From positions 62,001-126,000 of the forward strand of contig JADKCA010000002.1 of the NCBI GenBank assembly GCA_016714795.1: 64,000 bases of DNA, given 5' to 3'. The notes beneath the pieces are model-generated. The model ran no database searches. It was given only the letters and a program-made list of their open reading frames with translations, and had not been told where the DNA came from. A program made the position numbers and the translations under genes. Numbering within the stretch: the first letter of the stretch is position 1; every line of letters begins with the position of its first letter. The DNA comes from Sphingomonadales bacterium. GTDB lineage: Bacteria > Pseudomonadota > Alphaproteobacteria > Sphingomonadales > Sphingomonadaceae. This document shows, piece after piece, positions 62,845 through 64,000 of this stretch.

Positions 62845-63270
62845 ATGTCCATCAAGGCAATTCTTCAGGGGCGTGATGGTGCAGTGCACGCGCTGGCCGC
62901 TGATACGTCGGTGGCGGATGCCATCGCCTCGCTCGCGGCCAAGCGGATCGGCGCCATGCCGGTGCTTGCTGGTGGCAAGGTGGTAGGGATTTTCTCGGAA
63001 CGTGACGTGATCCACGGCCTCGCCGGAGAACGTGACGCTTTTCTATTGAAGCCGGTCTCTGACGTGATGATCAAGCCGGTCATCACCGTCACGCCCGACA
63101 CGCCGGTGCTGACCGCGCTGTCCATGATGACGCGGCGGCGCGTGCGGCATCTGCCGGTGCTGGATGGGGAGGCGATGGTGGGCTTTGTTTCCATCGGTGA
63201 TCTGGTGAAATTCCGGATTGACCGGATCGAGGCCGAAGCCGCCGCCATGCGGGACTATATCGCCAGCTGA
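62845..63270 (+). CDS. CBS-domain-pair protein
   Basis: 141 residues, two CBS domains: TSVADAIASLAAKRIGAMPV followed by GKVVGIFSERDVIHGLA, and DTPVLTALSMMTRRRVRHLP followed by MVGFVSIGDLVKFRI. Such proteins bind adenine nucleotides and sense energy state. GAGGAGG precedes ATG at 62,845. Convergent and abutting with the flippase gene. Confidence 0.93.
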   Translation: MSIKAILQGRDGAVHALAADTSVADAIASLAAKRIGAMPVLAGGKVVGIFSERDVIHGLAGERDAFLLKPVSDVMIKPVITVTPDTPVLTALSMMTRRRVRHLPVLDGEAMVGFVSIGDLVKFRIDRIEAEAAAMRDYIAS

Positions 63271-64000
63271 TCAGGCCGGGCGCGGTTTGCCCAAGCGCGC
63301 CAGCAGCGGCGTGGCAATCGCCATGATCTCGCTCCATGACGGGTGTCGCAACAGCGCCAGTGCGCCCAGCCAGCAGAGCCCGCCTGCCGCACTCACCACG
63401 GCAAGCTGCCAGAAGGCCATCGCCTCCGGCCCCACCCAGAAGCGGTAGGCGAGCAGCATCGGGATGACGGCGGCCAGCGCGGCAGCGGCGCTGGAGGCAT
63501 AGATTTTGAACATCACCCGCCATTCGAACCCGATCAGCGTGTGCAGGAAGCGGGCATAGACCAGCACCCACGCCGCGCCATAGGCAATGCGCGATTGCGC
63601 GGCGGCCTCAACGCCATGCGCCGAGGCAAAGGCCAGAAAGGCCAGCGCCGCGCCCGTATCCAGCAGATTGAGCCGGATCAACGTACCGGTGCGGCCCAGC
63701 AGCATCGGAATATCCACATGCAGCGGCAGCATGACGAACAGGAATTCGCTGATGGCAATCCAGCTGAGCAGCGGGGCGACCTCGATCCATGTCTCGCCAT
63801 AGACGGCCCGGACGAGCGGTTCAGCCCCAAGCGCCAGGCCCGCCATCGTGGCCCAGATGAGCGCGGTATAGCTGGCGACGACGCGATAATAGGCCGGAGC
63901 GAGCGGCTCACCCGCATCGCGCAGCCGGGCGAACGCGGGGTAGAAGACGGCCCCGATCGCGCCGGAAACCAGCGTGACGATCTGCCCGGCCAGCGCGGTC
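63271..64000 (-). CDS. Oligosaccharide flippase family protein (5' end outside window)
   Basis: At least 243 C-terminal codons, open to the window edge. Hydrophobic helices alternate with motifs such as AGQIVTLVSGAIGAVFYPAF, ARLRDAGEPLAPAYYRVVAS and EPLVRAVYGETWIEVAPLLS of the Wzx/MOP-type lipid-linked saccharide flippases. It moves polysaccharide precursors over the inner membrane. The start lies beyond 64,000. Confidence 0.88.
   Translation of the reverse strand, partial: TALAGQIVTLVSGAIGAVFYPAFARLRDAGEPLAPAYYRVVASYTALIWATMAGLALGAEPLVRAVYGETWIEVAPLLSWIAISEFLFVMLPLHVDIPMLLGRTGTLIRLNLLDTGAALAFLAFASAHGVEAAAQSRIAYGAAWVLVYARFLHTLIGFEWRVMFKIYASSAAAALAAVIPMLLAYRFWVGPEAMAFWQLAVVSAAGGLCWLGALALLRHPSWSEIMAIATPLLARLGKPRPA

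Overview
The window reads as sphingomonad-type (Alphaproteobacteria) DNA. High G+C, a two-piece tmRNA gene whose tag reads ANDNEALALAA, and the style of the chromosomal genes all point that way; the genus is not decidable from sequence alone. About 1-36,000 is the right-hand part of an integrative and conjugative element (ICE). About 36,000-64,000 is host chromosome.

ICE backbone, mostly on the minus strand. There is an IncP-like (Trb) mating-pair gene set, trbB-trbC-trbD-trbE-trbJ, with trbJ cut by the window edge. A CopG-like protein and the TraG/VirD4 coupling ATPase lie upstream. The relaxation and maintenance block holds a DUF3363 relaxase, a lytic transglycosylase, two DUF736 proteins, TraF peptidase, DUF2840, an AlpA-like regulator, DUF2285, an XRE regulator, a ParB-like protein, DUF2958 and ArdC. 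No integrase is visible, so it should lie beyond the left edge.

ICE cargo. (i) A four-gene operon at 4.5-7.3 kb: XRE-type regulator, YhhQ/VUT queuosine-precursor transporter, SAM methyltransferase, short FolE-type GTP cyclohydrolase I. (ii) A HigB/HigA-like toxin-antitoxin pair and an A+T-rich broken membrane-protein gene. (iii) A TetR, SnoaL-like and TfoX-N operon with a perfect operator. (iv) At 26.1-35.7 kb, next to the attachment site, an operon of a class II Fic protein, a 1239-residue STAND/NACHT-like NTPase and a 1548-residue protein with an N-terminal PD-(D/E)XK nuclease, a STAND NTPase and a long helical C-terminus. This last one has the form of an anti-phage or anti-plasmid immunity operon and is the main candidate for a little-described system.

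The right end sits in a tRNA-Arg(CCG) gene. A fragment covering only the 5' half of the host tRNA remains (35,993-36,036). An intact, sequence-divergent tRNA-Arg(CCG) lies about 120 bp inside, presumably supplied by the element. Many ICE genes between 12 and 29 kb carry single-base-type frame disruptions (relaxase twice, DUF2840, DUF2285, Fic, a DUF736 remnant, the membrane protein). I see none in the chromosomal half.

Chromosome. tmRNA and tRNA-Pro are followed by a sulfide-response cluster: SQR-like oxidoreductase, DUF2892, TolC and CMD genes, divergent from rhodanese, RND adaptor, RND pump and a BigR/SqrR-like ArsR regulator. Next come metK and lnt, then an arsenic operon (arsR-arsI-arsC-acr3), an AlkA-like glycosylase, a 2Fe-2S ferredoxin and a GGDEF-EAL protein. 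The remainder is zapE, a PaaI-like thioesterase, N-formylglutamate amidohydrolase, a DUF885 protein, a YtcJ-like amidohydrolase, a SulP transporter, a YciA-like thioesterase, a CBS-domain protein and a flippase truncated by the right edge.
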